A DNA stretch of 64,000 nt from Streptomyces sp. NBC_01267 (GCF_036241575.1 NZ_CP108455.1:5645501-5709500); one strand, 5' to 3'. Counted from the first letter of the stretch, positions 8,979 to 17,703 are shown. Numbers and translations: made by a program. The notes: generated by a model from the letters alone, not told the origin.

Positions 8979-10544
8979 TCACCCGGTGGAGCCTTCCCGC
9001 CGCCCGGCGCGCGCCCCCAGGGACACGGGCTTCCAGAAGAGTTGGAGGATCAGGCCGACCAGCGCCAACGCGGACATGCACAGGAACACGGTGTCCATCG
9101 AGTCGGCGAAGCCGTGCCGGACCGGACCGGCGGTCGCAGCGGGGAGGCGGTCCAGCACCGAGGTGTCCGCGACGAGACTGCCGACGTCCGGCACGTGCTG
9201 CCCTCCGGCGACGCGCAGTTCGGCGGCGATGTCGGGTGCGGCGAACGAGAAGAGCAGCGTCAGGAACAGCGCCACGCCCAAGGTGCTGCCGATCTGCCGG
9301 AAGAACGTGACGGCGGCCGTGGACACCCCCATGTCGCTGCCCGGCAGGATGTTCTGCATCACCAGGTTCAGCGGCTGGTTGAACGCCCCGAGACCGAGAC
9401 CGACGAACAGCGTCAGTACGGACGTCCCCGGCAACGCCGAGTCGGTATGCAGGAATTGCAGCAGGAAGACGCCGGTCACGAACACGACAGCACCGACGAT
9501 GGTGTGCGTACGGTACGTGCCGGTGCGCGAGACGATCTGCGCGGACACCACGGATCCGACGACGGTGCCCAGCAGCGTCGGCAGGAGCAGCAATCCGGCC
9601 ACAGTCGGGGTCAGACCGAGCACGACCTGGAAGTACTGGGGCAACAGCGTGATCACCCCGAGCTGTGTGGCACCGAGTACCACGGCCAGCCCCAGGCCCT
9701 GGCTGAACCGCGCGTCGCCGAAGATGCGCAGCGGGACGAACGCGTGCTCCCCCATGGCCTTCTCGACGAGGACGAACACGAGCAGACCGCCGGACCCGGT
9801 GCAGTAACAGAGCACGGAGTCCGGCGCGCCCCAGCCCCAGGTGCGGCCCTGGTCGGCGACGACGAGCAGGGGCACCAGGCCCACCGTGAGCAGCAGACCG
9901 CCCGGCCAGTCGATCCGTACGTCCTCGCGCCGGACCGATCGCAGTCTCAGCACCCGCCACACCACCAGCAGCGACACCAGCCCCAGTGGCACGTTGACCA
10001 GGAACACCCAGCGCCAGCCGGTGATACCGGCGATGCTGCGAGTACCGGAGAACAGACCGCCGACGACCGGCCCGAACAGGCCGGAACCGGTGTACACGGC
10101 GAGGAAGTACCCCTGGTAGCGGGCGCGTTGCCGGGGTGCGACGAGGTCACCGAGGATGGTCAGCGTCAGCGACGCCAGCCCGCCGGCCCCGATTCCCTGT
10201 ACCGCGCGGAACGCGGCGAGCTGGTACATCGACGCCGAGAAGCTGCACAGCAGCGATCCCAGCATGAACACGGAGATGGCGAACATGAAGAGCGGCTTGC
10301 GCCCGTAGATGTCCGAGAGCTTGCCGTACAGCGGGGTGGTGATCGTGGAGGTGGCCAGGTACGCCGTGGTGACCCAGGCCTGGAGCGCGTAGCCGTGGAA
10401 GTCGTTGGCGATGGTGCGGATCGAGGTGGATATCACGCTCTGGTCCAGCAGGGCGAGGAAGAGGCCGAGCAGGAGCCCCGACAGGAGGTGGAGGATCTGT
10501 CGGTGGCTCAGTTCGCGCCCGCTGTTGACGGCGGTGGCGGCCAT
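8979..10544 (-). CDS. MFS drug:H+ antiporter, DHA2 (14-TM) family
   Basis: A 521-residue exporter of the EmrB/QacA type. The N-terminal motif 'LALLDQSVISTSIRTIANDF' corresponds to family motif D1. 'YGKLSDIYGRKPLFMFAI' is motif A in the loop between helices 2 and 3. 'QGIGAGGLASLTLTILGDLV' and 'GPVVGGLFS' are motifs B/C of antiporters. Hydrophobic segments add up to about 14 helices. The start ATG at 10544 follows GAAAGG at nine bases and gives an N-terminus before 'ELSHRQILHLL'. It lies 19 bases after the carboxylesterase gene and is the last gene of the accessory operon, so it most likely exports the pathway product or gives self-resistance. Its substrate is unknown. Confidence 0.9.
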   Translation of the reverse strand: MAATAVNSGRELSHRQILHLLSGLLLGLFLALLDQSVISTSIRTIANDFHGYALQAWVTTAYLATSTITTPLYGKLSDIYGRKPLFMFAISVFMLGSLLCSFSASMYQLAAFRAVQGIGAGGLASLTLTILGDLVAPRQRARYQGYFLAVYTGSGLFGPVVGGLFSGTRSIAGITGWRWVFLVNVPLGLVSLLVVWRVLRLRSVRREDVRIDWPGGLLLTVGLVPLLVVADQGRTWGWGAPDSVLCYCTGSGGLLVFVLVEKAMGEHAFVPLRIFGDARFSQGLGLAVVLGATQLGVITLLPQYFQVVLGLTPTVAGLLLLPTLLGTVVGSVVSAQIVSRTGTYRTHTIVGAVVFVTGVFLLQFLHTDSALPGTSVLTLFVGLGLGAFNQPLNLVMQNILPGSDMGVSTAAVTFFRQIGSTLGVALFLTLLFSFAAPDIAAELRVAGGQHVPDVGSLVADTSVLDRLPAATAGPVRHGFADSMDTVFLCMSALALVGLILQLFWKPVSLGARAGRREGSTG

Positions 10545-10563
10545 CGGTGGTGGGCCTTTCAGG

Positions 10564-11940
10564 TCAAGGTGTCGGCAGTGCCCCGGTCCTCGGCGCGGGG
10601 CCGACCCAGCGCGCGACGGGTTTCTCGCTGTCGTACGGACCCCAGCCCGGTCTGCCGTCGGTGGCGAGGGCCACCAGCGCGCCTTGTTCGACGGCAGCGA
10701 CCGCACGGTCGGTGTCGGTACCCGAGGCCAGATCGCAGAACAACGACTCGATGTCGCAGGTGTGCATCGCGCGCCCCTTGATACGGGGGTCTGCCGCCGT
10801 CAGTGACGTGGTCGCGTGGTAGTCGAAGACCTGCGCCCAGCACGTACCGGTAACGGCAGCCGCGTCGAGCAGACGCCGCGCGGGATCGATGAACACGTGA
10901 CGGGAGACGACGTCGATCTTCTCGTCGTGGGTCAGCGAGGGGTCCGTGGCGGGCAGCGCCGCGTACAGCCGGTCGATCTCGGTGTCGGAGACCAGGTCGT
11001 GCCACCGGGCCTCGTTGGAGGTCACGGACACCAGCAACGGCACGTCGGCTATCAGGCCCTCCCGAACGGAATCCAGCGGTGCCTTCGGGATCAGCTCGCC
11101 GTCGATCACCGGTCGGTAGTGGACCTGACCCTTTCTCAGTAACTGACGGTGCATGTACCGGAGTTCCACATTGGACAGGCCGGCGAGTCCGGCCGGGCCG
11201 CCGGCCAGGGACGGCGCCGAGCGCAGGAAGTCCTCGGCGAACTCGACGGCCTCGGCGGCGGTGGTGGGCTGCTCGGCATTGCCGCTGTAGACGGCCGCCC
11301 GGTGGAAGAGGCCGCGCGCCTCGGGCACCCCGAACAGGGTGCTGACGTTGGAGGAACCGGCCGAGTTGCCGAACAGTGTGACGTTGTCCGGGTCGCCGCC
11401 GAACGCGCCGATGTTCTCGCGCACCCAGCGCAGCAGCAGCACCTGGTCACGCACGCCGAGGTTGGTGGTGCCGGTGAACCGGTCGTCGAGCAGCCCCAGG
11501 TGCAGCCAGCCCCACGGTCCGAGCCGGTAGTTGCCGCTGACCACGACGACCTCGTGCTGGGCGGCGACCGTCCAGTGGTCGATCCTGGGCTGGGCGCCGG
11601 CGCCGCAGGTGTTCCGGCCGGGGTGGATCCACACCAGCACCGGTCGCGGCCGGCCGTCCCCGTAACTGCGGGACCAGACGTTGAGGTTGAGGCACTGTTC
11701 GGACTCGACGACGCCCGGGAGCGTGGTGGTGAGCTTCTTCTCCAGGTACGGCGGGGCCTGCCAGCTGACCGGACCCCAGTGCGTGGCGTCCAGATCACCA
11801 GCGACCGCGAGCGGTTCGGCGGGACGGAACCGCTGCGGCACGAAGCCGAACGGGACACCTCGCCAGTGGATCACGCCCCGGTCGTCGCAGAAGCCCCTGA
11901 CCGTGCCGGAACCGGTCGGCACGCACAGGTCGGTGGACAT
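10564..11940 (-). CDS. type-B carboxylesterase with altered oxyanion loop
   Basis: A 458-residue alpha/beta-hydrolase of the carboxylesterase type-B (pNB-esterase) family. The nucleophile elbow GNSAG places Ser193 after 'FGGDPDNVTLF'. The acid is likely Glu310 (SVTSNEARW) and the base His393 (AMHTCDIESLF). The usual HGGGF oxyanion-hole motif reads HPGRN (106-110), so two expected glycines are replaced by Pro and Arg and activity or substrate range may differ. Residue 267 is encoded by TTA (11140-11142), a rare codon needing the bldA tRNA. It lies 19 bases before the MFS gene and 159 bases after the adenylating-enzyme gene in the same direction. Possible roles are hydrolysis of an ester or lactone intermediate, or acyl transfer. 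Confidence 0.87.
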   Translation of the reverse strand: MSTDLCVPTGSGTVRGFCDDRGVIHWRGVPFGFVPQRFRPAEPLAVAGDLDATHWGPVSWQAPPYLEKKLTTTLPGVVESEQCLNLNVWSRSYGDGRPRPVLVWIHPGRNTCGAGAQPRIDHWTVAAQHEVVVVSGNYRLGPWGWLHLGLLDDRFTGTTNLGVRDQVLLLRWVRENIGAFGGDPDNVTLFGNSAGSSNVSTLFGVPEARGLFHRAAVYSGNAEQPTTAAEAVEFAEDFLRSAPSLAGGPAGLAGLSNVELRYMHRQLLRKGQVHYRPVIDGELIPKAPLDSVREGLIADVPLLVSVTSNEARWHDLVSDTEIDRLYAALPATDPSLTHDEKIDVVSRHVFIDPARRLLDAAAVTGTCWAQVFDYHATTSLTAADPRIKGRAMHTCDIESLFCDLASGTDTDRAVAAVEQGALVALATDGRPGWGPYDSEKPVARWVGPAPRTGALPTP

Positions 11941-12099
11941 CGGCTCAGCTCCGTTCCGGCGTGTGGCGGACCGGTATCCCGGCGAAGCTGCTGCGCATGG
12001 TCATGGCTTCCTCACGGTGCACGTCGTCGGCAGTACAGCGATTGCGATGGGTTCCCGCGCCGGGCACGGTGACTTCCGCGCCCGGCCGGGGCGGGTGGG

Positions 12100-13203
12100 T
12101 CAGTAGATGCCTTCGATGACGGCTTCGCCGCCGAACGTCTCGACCGGCTGGGGCGCGGACACCGAGTCGCCGAGGTGTCCCTCCGGCGCCGGCACCCGGA
12201 TCGCCGTGTCGCGCTCCCTGTTGTTCGGCAGGAACATGACCTTGCTGACGTGGCTCATCACGACCTGGCCACGGGTGCCGTACTCGACCTGTTCGCCGGT
12301 CGCGGGGTCCACCACCCGGAAGGTCACCACGGGGCTGCGGGTGTCGTAGACGATGTCCTCGTCACGGGAAAGACCGGCCCGTTCCGTCGTGCCCTCCAGG
12401 ATCAGGGCGCTGCTGTACCGGCTGAGCATCCGCACGCCGGGGAAGTACTCGTACTCCAGCTCGAACCGCTCGTCGATGGTCATGTGCGCGCCGCCCCAGA
12501 AGATCAGGTCGACCTTGTCCTTGATCAGCTTGGTCAGCTCGGGGCGGCGGGTGCACGCCTGCAGCAGCGGCGGGGTGATCACCAGCAGACCGATGTCCTG
12601 GGTGGCCATGACGTGCTCGATCTGGTCCAGGACGTGCTCGACGTAGGCGGCGACCTGCTCGGTCTCCCCACGGGCGATCAGTTTCTTCACCCAGCGCGGG
12701 TCCAGGTCGATGCTGAACTTGACGATGTTCTCCCGCTCGACCAGGAAGTCGTAGAACACGCCGATCTTGTGCGGACCGGTGGGGGTGGCGACCAGGATGT
12801 GCGCCCTGCGGCGGCCCGCGAACTGCGGGCCCTTGCGCAACCGCTCGACGGCCGCCTCGATCCAGTCCGGCATCAGGATGATGCGCTTGGGGGCGCCGGT
12901 GGTGCCGCCGGTCTCGAAGACGTGCGGAGCCGGCGGGTTCGGACCGTACCCGCGCGGCACGAGGTCCTCGACCGGGACGTCGCGCAACTCGTCCACCACG
13001 TTGGGGAACTTGCGCAGATCGTCGAACGTGCCGACCTCGGTGAGGGGATCGAAACCGAGGGTCCTGGCCCGGCGCAGCCAGAACGGCGAGCCGGTGTCCT
13101 CGCCGAAGTGCCAGCGGACCGCGGTCCGCAGGTACTCGTCGGCATCCCACGGGTCGACCGCCGGGTCGAGGATCTTCCATACGGTGGTGTCGTCACCGGC
13201 CAT
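12100..13203 (-). CDS. PaaK-like adenylate-forming enzyme, short form
   Basis: A 367-residue member of the ANL superfamily nearest to phenylacetate-CoA ligases. The phosphate-binding loop is 'FETGGTTGAPKRIIL', with a further core block 'LIFWGGAHMTIDERFELEYEYF' and the aromatic-ligase-like segment 'SRYSSALILEGT'. It ends shortly after 'RGQVVMSHVSKVMFLPNNRERDT', about where the large domain stops, so most of the C-terminal lid domain (about 100 residues) that completes the thioester half-reaction in PaaK is absent. It may make an acyl-adenylate only, or use a partner. The start ATG at 13203 overlaps the end of the PrpD gene by 11 bases. The substrate acid is not predictable from sequence alone. 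Confidence 0.8.
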   Translation of the reverse strand: MAGDDTTVWKILDPAVDPWDADEYLRTAVRWHFGEDTGSPFWLRRARTLGFDPLTEVGTFDDLRKFPNVVDELRDVPVEDLVPRGYGPNPPAPHVFETGGTTGAPKRIILMPDWIEAAVERLRKGPQFAGRRRAHILVATPTGPHKIGVFYDFLVERENIVKFSIDLDPRWVKKLIARGETEQVAAYVEHVLDQIEHVMATQDIGLLVITPPLLQACTRRPELTKLIKDKVDLIFWGGAHMTIDERFELEYEYFPGVRMLSRYSSALILEGTTERAGLSRDEDIVYDTRSPVVTFRVVDPATGEQVEYGTRGQVVMSHVSKVMFLPNNRERDTAIRVPAPEGHLGDSVSAPQPVETFGGEAVIEGIY

Positions 13204-14632
13204 CGCGGGCCTCCGTACTGGTAGTTGCCAAGGTGATCAGACGCAGGACCGTGCGCGCGGTCGCCGGACCCGTCAGGCTCCGGATCTCCTCGCGCAGGGC
13301 GCGCGAGGTGGCCCCGTCGCACCGGGTCCGGGTGCCGAGGTCGAACTTGAGGTCCAGCTCGGCCTGGGACAGCGGCCGGTGCGGGCCGCCCCGATTGGTC
13401 ATCACGGCCACCCGCTCGGTACGGCCGTCGCGCAGTCTCGCGGTCAGGATTGTCGGGAACTGGCCGGGGAAGTCCGCCGTGCACGCGGCGTCGGCGTGAC
13501 AGCTGACCTTCGCCGCCAGCGCCAGTACCTCGGGCCGGCAGGCCGCCTCGTCGGTGAAGTCCTCCAGGTAGAGGCCGAGTCCGCCGCCTCCGACCAGTGC
13601 GGAAGCGATCGTGTACGGACCGGAGAACGCGGCCGCGTAACCACTTTCCGGCACAGCCTTGACGGCCGGTGGTTCGGCGATGGTGCGCAGCACCGGCTGC
13701 GCCACCCCGGCCTCGATCGCGACGATGTCGTCCGGTGTCACGCCGCGTGCCCGCAGTTCCAGGGCGGCGTCGATCCCGGTGTGCGTGAAGTGATTGCACG
13801 GATAGGGCTTGATGTGCAAGGACTCCGAGTACCAGTGCGCACCCAGGCCCGCGGTGACGATCTCCGGTACGGCGCGGTCACCGCAGAAGGCCTGGAAGAA
13901 CCCGAACCGGCCTTCCAGCACGGTCGGCGGACCGGTCAGACCCGCGGTCGCGAGCTGCGCGGCGGACACACCGCAGTGCGCCGCCCACCCGGTGTGGATC
14001 CGCTTGACACTGCCGCCGGTCCGGTTCGCCTCCAGCACCCCGGATCCCATGCTCGCGGCGATCGCGACCGCGTCGGCGAGGGTGCCCGCGTCGCCGCCGG
14101 ACAGCATCGTGGCGGCGACGGCCGACCCGATCGCACCGCAGATGGAACTCGCGTGCTGGCCCCGCTCGAAGAAGATCGAGTTGCCGAATTCCCTGTCGTA
14201 GCCGGCCATGCCCAGCCGCACACACACCTCGACCCCCACGGCGACGGCGTCGAGCAGTGCGGGCCCACCGGCACCGGTCTCCTCCGCGACGGCCAGCGCG
14301 GCCGGCACGACCGACGCGCTCGGGTGCAGCACCGACGGCAGATGGGTGTCGTCGAAGTCCATGCAGTGCGCCAGCGTGCCGTTCACGAAGGCGGCGCTGC
14401 CCGGGGGAAACCGCTGCGACCGACCCACCACGGTGGCCACGTCGGCGCTGCCCCACCTGCCGGCCACCTCGGTCACCAGATCGGCGACCGGCTGGTCGGC
14501 CGCCAACATCATGTTGCCGACCGTGTCCGACACCGCCCGCACCGCGCAGGAGCGCCGGCCGGCCGGCAGACCGCCGCGCGCCACGGACTCGGCGTACTCG
14601 CCGACGACGTCGACCAGTCCACGCACCGTCAC
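13193..14632 (-). CDS. MmgE/PrpD family protein
   Basis: A 479-residue protein of the family that includes 2-methylcitrate dehydratase, cis-aconitate decarboxylase and iminodisuccinate epimerase. Family blocks are present: 'HCMDFDDTHLPSVLHPSASVVPAALA', 'GSVKRIHTGWAAHCGVSAAQLA' and 'LHIKPYPCNHFTHTGIDAA', which contribute the Asp, Lys/His and Tyr/His residues of the active-site cleft. The length is usual for the family. The GTG at 14632 is chosen because it overlaps the cyclase gene's TGA (GTGA); a second GTG lies six bases on. It probably dehydrates, decarboxylates or isomerises a small polycarboxylic acid. Which reaction it catalyses cannot be told from motifs. Confidence 0.88.
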   Translation of the reverse strand: MTVRGLVDVVGEYAESVARGGLPAGRRSCAVRAVSDTVGNMMLAADQPVADLVTEVAGRWGSADVATVVGRSQRFPPGSAAFVNGTLAHCMDFDDTHLPSVLHPSASVVPAALAVAEETGAGGPALLDAVAVGVEVCVRLGMAGYDREFGNSIFFERGQHASSICGAIGSAVAATMLSGGDAGTLADAVAIAASMGSGVLEANRTGGSVKRIHTGWAAHCGVSAAQLATAGLTGPPTVLEGRFGFFQAFCGDRAVPEIVTAGLGAHWYSESLHIKPYPCNHFTHTGIDAALELRARGVTPDDIVAIEAGVAQPVLRTIAEPPAVKAVPESGYAAAFSGPYTIASALVGGGGLGLYLEDFTDEAACRPEVLALAAKVSCHADAACTADFPGQFPTILTARLRDGRTERVAVMTNRGGPHRPLSQAELDLKFDLGTRTRCDGATSRALREEIRSLTGPATARTVLRLITLATTSTEARDGR

Positions 14633-15444
14633 ACCTCGCTGACCGCGGCCAGCGGCCGGACCGGCGACCCCGTGCCACCGACGATCTTCAACGGGGACAG
14701 GACGAAGGTGAACTCGGCGACGCCCCGCTCGGCTATCTCCGTCAGCCGCATGTGCTCGATGATGTGGATCCCGTTGTCCACCAACAGGATGCGGTGCACC
14801 GGCATGGTGGCATGGCCGACCTCGGGGTGCACCTGCTCGAAGGCCGTGGTGTCGGAGCCGGCCGCGACGATCCGGTGCGAGGCGAGCCACTCGGCGGCGT
14901 CCGGGGTCACGCCCGGCACACCGCTGGCCGTGCCGAGGTAGGTGTCCGGAGCCGACCACCACGTGCTCCACCCGGTGTTGACCAGGCACACCCCACCCTC
15001 GGACGGCGCCACTCCGGCGCGCTTCGCGGCGGCGGCGAGGTCGTCGGCGGTGATGCCGTGATGGGCGGGCAGGCAGTCCACGCCGTGCAGGGCGGCGACG
15101 TCCAGCAGCACCCCGGGCACGATCATCGGCGTGATCGTGTCCACGCCGTGCACGGAGAACCTGCCGCCGGTCAGGGCGTCCGCGCAGTCGACGCCGCCGT
15201 GCAGCTTCCCGTCCTGGGAGACGTGGGCCAGCGCGTCGACGTGGGTGCCGACGTGGCCGCCGGTGACGATGAGCTCGTTGGCGGCGGACCCGCCGTCGGG
15301 GCGGACCATGTCGCCGTGCCGGCGGGCCAGCGACATCCGGAAGCCGGGATGGTTGGGCGAGCAGGGGATCCCGTTCGCCAGCGGCTGGGCCAGGTCGTAG
15401 ATCCGCAGTCCCGTTCGGACAGCGGTGAGCAGAGCATCGGTCAT
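14629..15444 (-). CDS. cyclase-family metal-dependent hydrolase
   Basis: A 271-residue member of the cyclase family (PF04199-like), which includes kynurenine formamidase and isatin hydrolase. The metal signature HVGTHVDALAH lies at residues 64-74 (ligands His64, His68, Asp70, with His74 catalytic). 'HHGITADDL' and 'VCLVNTGWSTWW' follow as in the family. These enzymes open amide or lactone rings or hydrolyse N-formyl groups using a divalent metal. The ATG at 15444 overlaps the stop of the CoA-lyase gene (ATGA), and its own stop overlaps the PrpD start, so translation is coupled on both sides. The substrate is unknown. Confidence 0.88.
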   Translation of the reverse strand: MTDALLTAVRTGLRIYDLAQPLANGIPCSPNHPGFRMSLARRHGDMVRPDGGSAANELIVTGGHVGTHVDALAHVSQDGKLHGGVDCADALTGGRFSVHGVDTITPMIVPGVLLDVAALHGVDCLPAHHGITADDLAAAAKRAGVAPSEGGVCLVNTGWSTWWSAPDTYLGTASGVPGVTPDAAEWLASHRIVAAGSDTTAFEQVHPEVGHATMPVHRILLVDNGIHIIEHMRLTEIAERGVAEFTFVLSPLKIVGGTGSPVRPLAAVSEV

Positions 15445-16319
15445 GACGCCTCCGTCATCAGGTTGAGCGCGTCGGCCAGGGACAGCGTCTGCTTGGCGTT
15501 GGCGATGATCGGGGGAGCGACCAGCCTGCCCTGGGGAGTGAGCACGACCGATGCGTTGTTCGCGAGGGCGAGGTCGGCCGCTTCGCAGATCTCCTGGGCG
15601 TCCTTGATCTCGCCGGTGGTGGGCGTGTAGACGTCGTGGATGATCGGCAGTTGGTCGGGGTGGATCGCCATCCGGCCGATGAAGCCGAGGTTCTTGCCGT
15701 GCACGCTGGAGCGCAGCAGCCCTTCGAGGTCGCGGGGCTCCGGCCACACGCTCTGGCACGGGCTGGGCAGGCCGGCCGCCCTGGACGCGATGATCACCCG
15801 GGCCCTGCCGGCGTCCATCGTCGGGCCCTCCAGCCCGGTGCGCAGGTCCGCACGGAGGTCGGACTCGCCGAGACCGAGCATGGTCACCGCCTTCGACGCG
15901 GTGGCCAGCCCGTAGACGTTCTCCAGCGCGTGCGCGGACTCGATCAGCAGATGGATGGTCGCCGAGCTGCCCAACTGCTCCAGCACCGACGCCACTTGGC
16001 GGACATCGTCGGGGTGGCGCGTCTTCGCCATCCGGACGCCTGCGAGTCCGGCGCCGACGACGGCGGCCACGTCGTCGAGACAGCGGCCGGTGCTGATCCC
16101 GTTGACCCGCACATAGGTCGGTTTGACGGTCGGCTGAGCCGTGCGGCACGCGACGATCTCCCGCGCGCGGTCCTTCTCCCACGCCGGCACGGCGTCCTCC
16201 AGGTCCAGGATCACCGCATCGGCCTGCGAGGCGTAGGCCCGCTCGATCCGGTCGGGCTGGTGCCCGGGTACGTACAGGCAGCTCCGGAACACCGGACGGC
16301 TGCGCGGGTCAGGTTCCAC
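15441..16319 (-). CDS. CitE-like CoA-ester lyase (HpcH/HpaI family)
   Basis: A 292-residue TIM-barrel lyase of the citrate-lyase beta / malyl-CoA lyase group. Landmarks are 'SCLYVPGHQPDRIERA', 'AVILDLEDAVP', the substrate-binding Arg in 'TYVRVNG', the metal-binding Glu in 'IHLLIESAHAL' and the Asp in 'LGLGESDLRADL'. All catalytic positions are intact. Such enzymes cleave or form 3-hydroxy-acyl-CoA esters (malyl-, citramalyl-, methylmalyl-CoA) with Mg2+. The GTG at 16319 is chosen because it gives the usual short lead before 'RPVFRSCLYVPG' and overlaps the CoA-transferase stop by 11 bases; a GTG at 16286 is possible. It is likely to act on the CoA ester made by the adjacent transferase. Confidence 0.88.
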   Translation of the reverse strand: MEPDPRSRPVFRSCLYVPGHQPDRIERAYASQADAVILDLEDAVPAWEKDRAREIVACRTAQPTVKPTYVRVNGISTGRCLDDVAAVVGAGLAGVRMAKTRHPDDVRQVASVLEQLGSSATIHLLIESAHALENVYGLATASKAVTMLGLGESDLRADLRTGLEGPTMDAGRARVIIASRAAGLPSPCQSVWPEPRDLEGLLRSSVHGKNLGFIGRMAIHPDQLPIIHDVYTPTTGEIKDAQEICEAADLALANNASVVLTPQGRLVAPPIIANAKQTLSLADALNLMTEAS

Positions 16320-17514
16320 TGGTCGTGCCCTGTTCTGCCGACAGACGCGCGAGCAACTCGTCGGTGTGCGCCCCCAACGGGGGGCCGGCCCACCGGACAC
16401 GACCGGGCGTCTCCGACAGCCGGAACGGCACGTTCTGCATCAGTACCGTGCCCAGTTCCCCGTCAGGGACGCGGACCGCGACCTCCCGGGCCCGGAAGTG
16501 CGGATCGTCCAGCACGTCGTCGACCTCGTAGACCGGGGCGACGGCCGCCTCGGCACGGTCGAACGCCGCGACGACCTCGTCCCGGTCACGGTCGGCGATC
16601 CAGCCGCCGACGAGTTCGTCGATCAGCGTCCGGTGCCGGACACGGCCGGTGCCGGTGGCGAACCACGGTTCGTCGACCAGGTCAGGCCGGCCGACAAGAG
16701 TGATCACCCGTTCCGCGACGGACTGCGCGGGCGCCGACACCGCCACCCAGGTGCCGTCGGCGCAGCGGTAGACGTTGCGTGGAGCGTTGTTGGTGGAGCC
16801 GTTGCCGACCCTGGCCGGCTTGGCCTTCGCCTTGTCGTAGCCGGTGATCTGGGCACCGAGCGCGCCGATCACGGCCTCGGTGATCGCCACATCGGCGATC
16901 TGGCCACGGCCGGTCCTCCCCCGCGCGTGCAGGGCGATCATGCAGGCCAGCGCCGCATGCAGCCCGGCGAGGGCGTCACCGAGGGGGAACGGCGGCAGCA
17001 GCGGAGCGCCGTCGGGCTCACCGGACATCGACGCGAGCCCGCTCATCGCCTCCGCGATCGTGCCGAACCCCGGCCGGCCGGCGTACGGACCGTCCTGACC
17101 GAACGCCGTCACCCGGGTGACCACCAGCGCGGGATTGGCCTCCCGCAGCACATCGGGGCCGAGGCCCCAGCGTTCCAGTGTGCCGGGGCGGAAGTTCTCG
17201 ATCAGGATGTCGGCGTCGCGAACCACGGCGAGGAACCGGTCCTTGTCCTCGGCCCGCTTCAGGTCGAGCGTCACGCACTTCTTGTTGCGGTTGAGCACCT
17301 TCCACAGCAGGGGGACGCCGTCGTGGGACTGGCCGAAGCGGCGCAGGGGGTCACCCGAGGGGTGCTCGACCTTGATCACCTCGGCACCGAAGTCGGCGAG
17401 CAGCTGCGCCGCGTACGGACCGGCGAACAGCGTGGAGACGTCCACCACCGTGATGCCGGAGAGCGGCATCCGGGCGCAGACCGAGTCGTCCTGTTGCCCG
17501 CCCAATGGGATCAC
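16309..17514 (-). CDS. CaiB/BaiF (class III) CoA-transferase
   Basis: About 401 residues of the family that moves CoA between carboxylic acids (formyl-CoA:oxalate, carnitine and succinyl-CoA:itaconate-type transferases). The start block 'PLSGITVVDVSTLFAGPYAAQLLADFGAEVIKVE' is diagnostic. 'NRNKKCVTLDLK', 'ILIENFRPGTLERWGL' and 'TRVTAFGQDGPYAGRPGFG' follow. The catalytic aspartate is expected in 'FPLGDALAGLHAA'. The GTG at 17514 is chosen for the GGAAAG just upstream; a GTG at 17550 and an ATG at 17469 are alternatives. It is the first gene of the operon, about 180 bases downstream of a predicted promoter, and its leader carries a tandem 19-bp repeat. Confidence 0.9.
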   Translation of the reverse strand: MIPLGGQQDDSVCARMPLSGITVVDVSTLFAGPYAAQLLADFGAEVIKVEHPSGDPLRRFGQSHDGVPLLWKVLNRNKKCVTLDLKRAEDKDRFLAVVRDADILIENFRPGTLERWGLGPDVLREANPALVVTRVTAFGQDGPYAGRPGFGTIAEAMSGLASMSGEPDGAPLLPPFPLGDALAGLHAALACMIALHARGRTGRGQIADVAITEAVIGALGAQITGYDKAKAKPARVGNGSTNNAPRNVYRCADGTWVAVSAPAQSVAERVITLVGRPDLVDEPWFATGTGRVRHRTLIDELVGGWIADRDRDEVVAAFDRAEAAVAPVYEVDDVLDDPHFRAREVAVRVPDGELGTVLMQNVPFRLSETPGRVRWAGPPLGAHTDELLARLSAEQGTTSGT

Positions 17515-17587
17515 CGTGCTTTCCGTCGACGCGACGCAACGCCGGAGCACGGCCGCGAATGAATTGCTCCCTGTTCACGGCTCTCTG

Positions 17588-17625
17588 TTTCACGCGGAGC
17601 GTGTAATTTCACGCGGAGCGTGTAA
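17588..17625. repeat. perfect tandem 19-bp repeat with internal palindrome
   Basis: Two identical, abutting copies of TTTCACGCGGAGCGTGTAA (17588-17606 and 17607-17625). Each contains the dyad CACGC-GGA-GCGTG. They fall in the predicted 5' leader of the CoA-transferase operon, about 70-110 bases before its start. A pair of binding sites for a dimeric regulator or an RNA structure is possible. Confidence 0.85.
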
Positions 17626-17703
17626 CCGGGGAAAGCCGTTCGCGGATCTTTCCTGTCTCGAAAATTCCTGTGCGCGACACTTGTCGGTGGAATCTTCAGA
17701 ACC

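Noticed and set aside
8712..10781. A 689-codon plus-strand frame and a 480-codon one at 8365-9807
   Set aside because: Both are antisense to the MFS gene and rich in Gln/Arg/Pro without recognisable motifs; the minus-strand frame has clear transporter signatures.
12767..14941. A 724-codon plus-strand frame across the PrpD and ligase genes
   Set aside because: A shadow of two well-supported minus-strand genes; no domain, no ribosome site.
14632..14989. Long N-terminal extension of the PrpD protein
   Set aside because: The added residues are translated from inside the cyclase gene in another frame and look like shadow sequence. The GTGA overlap gives the family-like start.
17588..17625. CRISPR-like or transposon-end reading of the tandem repeat
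   Set aside because: There are only two abutting copies without spacers, and no transposase or target duplication nearby.
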